This document shows positions 53,691-54,561 of a stretch of 54,561 nucleotides of DNA, one piece after another. The stretch comes from an uncultured Desulfomonile sp. (GTDB lineage: Bacteria; Desulfobacterota; Desulfomonilia; Desulfomonilales; Desulfomonilaceae), in contig CAJBEZ010000085.1 of the NCBI GenBank assembly GCA_903952205.1, forward strand, positions 1 through 54,561, read 5' to 3'. Position numbers and translations under genes: made by a program. Numbering within the stretch: the first letter of the stretch is position 1; each line of letters starts with the position of its first letter. The notes beneath the pieces were generated by a model that worked only from the letters and a program-made list of their open reading frames with translations, did no database searches and was not told where the DNA came from.

Positions 53691-54050
53691 TCAAAAAGAT
53701 ACGACGCACGTTGGGCGAATAAGAATCAAGAGAGACATTTCGGCTACCCAAGACCAGGAAGGGAGTCCTGCCGGCAATGGTTTTGAAAGTCAGATCAATG
53801 AAAAAGGGGCTCGGAACCATCCTCTTACGGATGAACAAAAGGCGTCAAATCGTATCAAGTCAAAGATTCGAGCGCCGGTGGAACCCTTATTTGGGGCCCA
53901 GCACGAATGGGAGGCCACATTATTCGCACGATTGGCATGATGAACCTTGTCTACAACTTGAGGCGTCTGGTCCAATTGGTTAAGCGTGACGCCACAAAGG
54001 CTATCCCGCAACTAAACTCCACCAGGACAGTTGCGTCCTTAGCAGCGTAA
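53691..54050 (+). pseudogene. IS5-family transposase relic
   Basis: Three blocks of an IS5-type DDE transposase appear in order in shifting frames: KRYDARWANKNQERHFGY (about 53697), then GNGFESQINEKGARNHPLTD with NRIKSKIRAPVEPLFG (53773-53909), then GGHIIRTIG-MMNLVYNLRRL (53910-54050, ending at TAA). Family members have KDARWxKKxGxxxFGYK, the EKGxxxxPLTxxQKxxNRxKSxxRAxVEHxFG segment and the C-terminal NLVYNLRR. Internal deletions and at least two frameshifts make it inactive. Terminal repeats were not found. Confidence 0.75.
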
Positions 54051-54181
54051 ACGGTGAAGATTAGGCCGAAAAAGATGATTTATAAACTTGTGATGATGAA
54101 AATTCTAATCACATTATGCTGAATTGTGGAATTATAGGGAATCCCAAGACTGAAAAAGGCATTTTTAGGAGACCTTAAATT

Positions 54182-54561
54182 ATGAGTTCCGCCGCAGAGA
54201 GCATCAAATCCAGGATTCTTATACCAGTTCTCATATCGATTTTGGTTATACTTTCGGCTTTCCTGACAGGTATATATTGGCTCCGGGCTCACGAAGAGGA
54301 ATCCCAGACTCGAGAGAAGATGGAGTCAGTCCGCATACTCTTTCTGGAGTTGATCAAGAATGACTCTCAGCTCCTAGGTAGCATGCTTGATTTTCTGGAG
54401 AAGGACCAAGAAATCATCAAACATTGGAAGAATAGGGACAAAGCGGCTCTTTTTGAGTACACAGGCCCTATCTTCGAATCCCTTCGTTCGAGATACAGGG
54501 TTACCCATTTCTATTTCATCGATCCTGATGAAAACAGATGCTTCCTGAGAGTTCATAAACC
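54182..54561 (+). CDS. Cache-domain sensor protein, 3' end outside the window
   Basis: The gene starts at the ATG at 54182 behind TAGGAGACC and runs off the window edge. The first 126 residues show a transmembrane helix (about 14-33, ILVILSAFLTGIYWL) and the start of a periplasmic double-Cache domain with VTHFYFIDPDENRCFLRVHK, typical of dCache_3 sensors. The missing part could be a histidine kinase, chemoreceptor or cyclic-di-GMP enzyme. Its position after the kinase cluster makes a sixth kinase plausible. Confidence 0.75.
   Translation, partial: MSSAAESIKSRILIPVLISILVILSAFLTGIYWLRAHEEESQTREKMESVRILFLELIKNDSQLLGSMLDFLEKDQEIIKHWKNRDKAALFEYTGPIFESLRSRYRVTHFYFIDPDENRCFLRVHK

Noticed and set aside
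1-54561. CRISPR arrays, toxin-antitoxin pairs or prophage modules
   Set aside because: No regularly spaced repeats, cas-like proteins, small coupled toxin genes or phage structural genes could be found in the window.

Overview
The window reads as chromosome of a strictly anaerobic, aromatic-degrading member of the Desulfobacterota (former Deltaproteobacteria), probably a sulfate-reducing or syntrophic lineage. The placement is inferred from an eight-gene class II (ATP-independent, tungsten) benzoyl-CoA reductase operon, HdrA/MvhD-type electron carriers that use selenocysteine, and a dense cluster of hybrid histidine kinases. I cannot name the genus.

Layout. (1) 59-6992, minus strand: a TetR regulator, a cyclase-family hydrolase, a complete branched-chain-type ABC transporter (livG, F, K, H, M) and a metallo-beta-lactamase-fold hydrolase, apparently one operon. 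(2) 7202-13399, minus: a PyrD-PyrK-like fusion, a pcm/NlpD-like pair, a second M23 peptidase, two small secreted proteins and a cysteine-rich unknown. (3) 13460-17821: hbd, a plus-strand tRNA-Arg(CCG), then a minus-strand trio of M24 peptidase, zinc dehydrogenase and LsrF-like thiolase. (4) 18227-20244, plus: an RRM RNA-binding protein and two tandem ankyrin genes. (5) 20421-31212, minus: bamB-C-D-E-F-G-H-I. Both bamE (HdrA) and bamF (MvhD) contain an in-frame UGA where the family has cysteine, each followed by a SECIS-like hairpin, so simple ORF calling splits or truncates both genes. (6) 31213-32996: a divergent promoter region with overlapping promoters and repeats, then a protein made of two complete TetR units in one chain, a good candidate regulator of bam. 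(7) 33304-34725: a GC-rich guanine deaminase that looks foreign. (8) 35319-52125, plus: five large PAS histidine kinases in tandem, interleaved with broken signalling fragments. (9) 52295-54561: a hairpin terminator, a small membrane protein with an unclear start, an IS5-type transposase relic and the beginning of a Cache-type sensor gene cut by the window edge.

How the parts work together. BamB (W-pterin active site) and BamC (ferredoxin) would reduce the benzoyl-CoA ring; BamDEF (HdrCB, HdrA, MvhD types) and BamGHI (NuoE, NuoF, NuoG types) would feed very low-potential electrons, probably by flavin-based bifurcation. The liv transporter and cyclase may import and process an organic acid. 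The genes for the following ring-opening steps (bamR, bamQ, bamA) and for the benzoate-CoA ligase are not in the window. The kinase cluster appears to grow and decay by recombination between paralogues, leaving chimeric fragments between intact genes.
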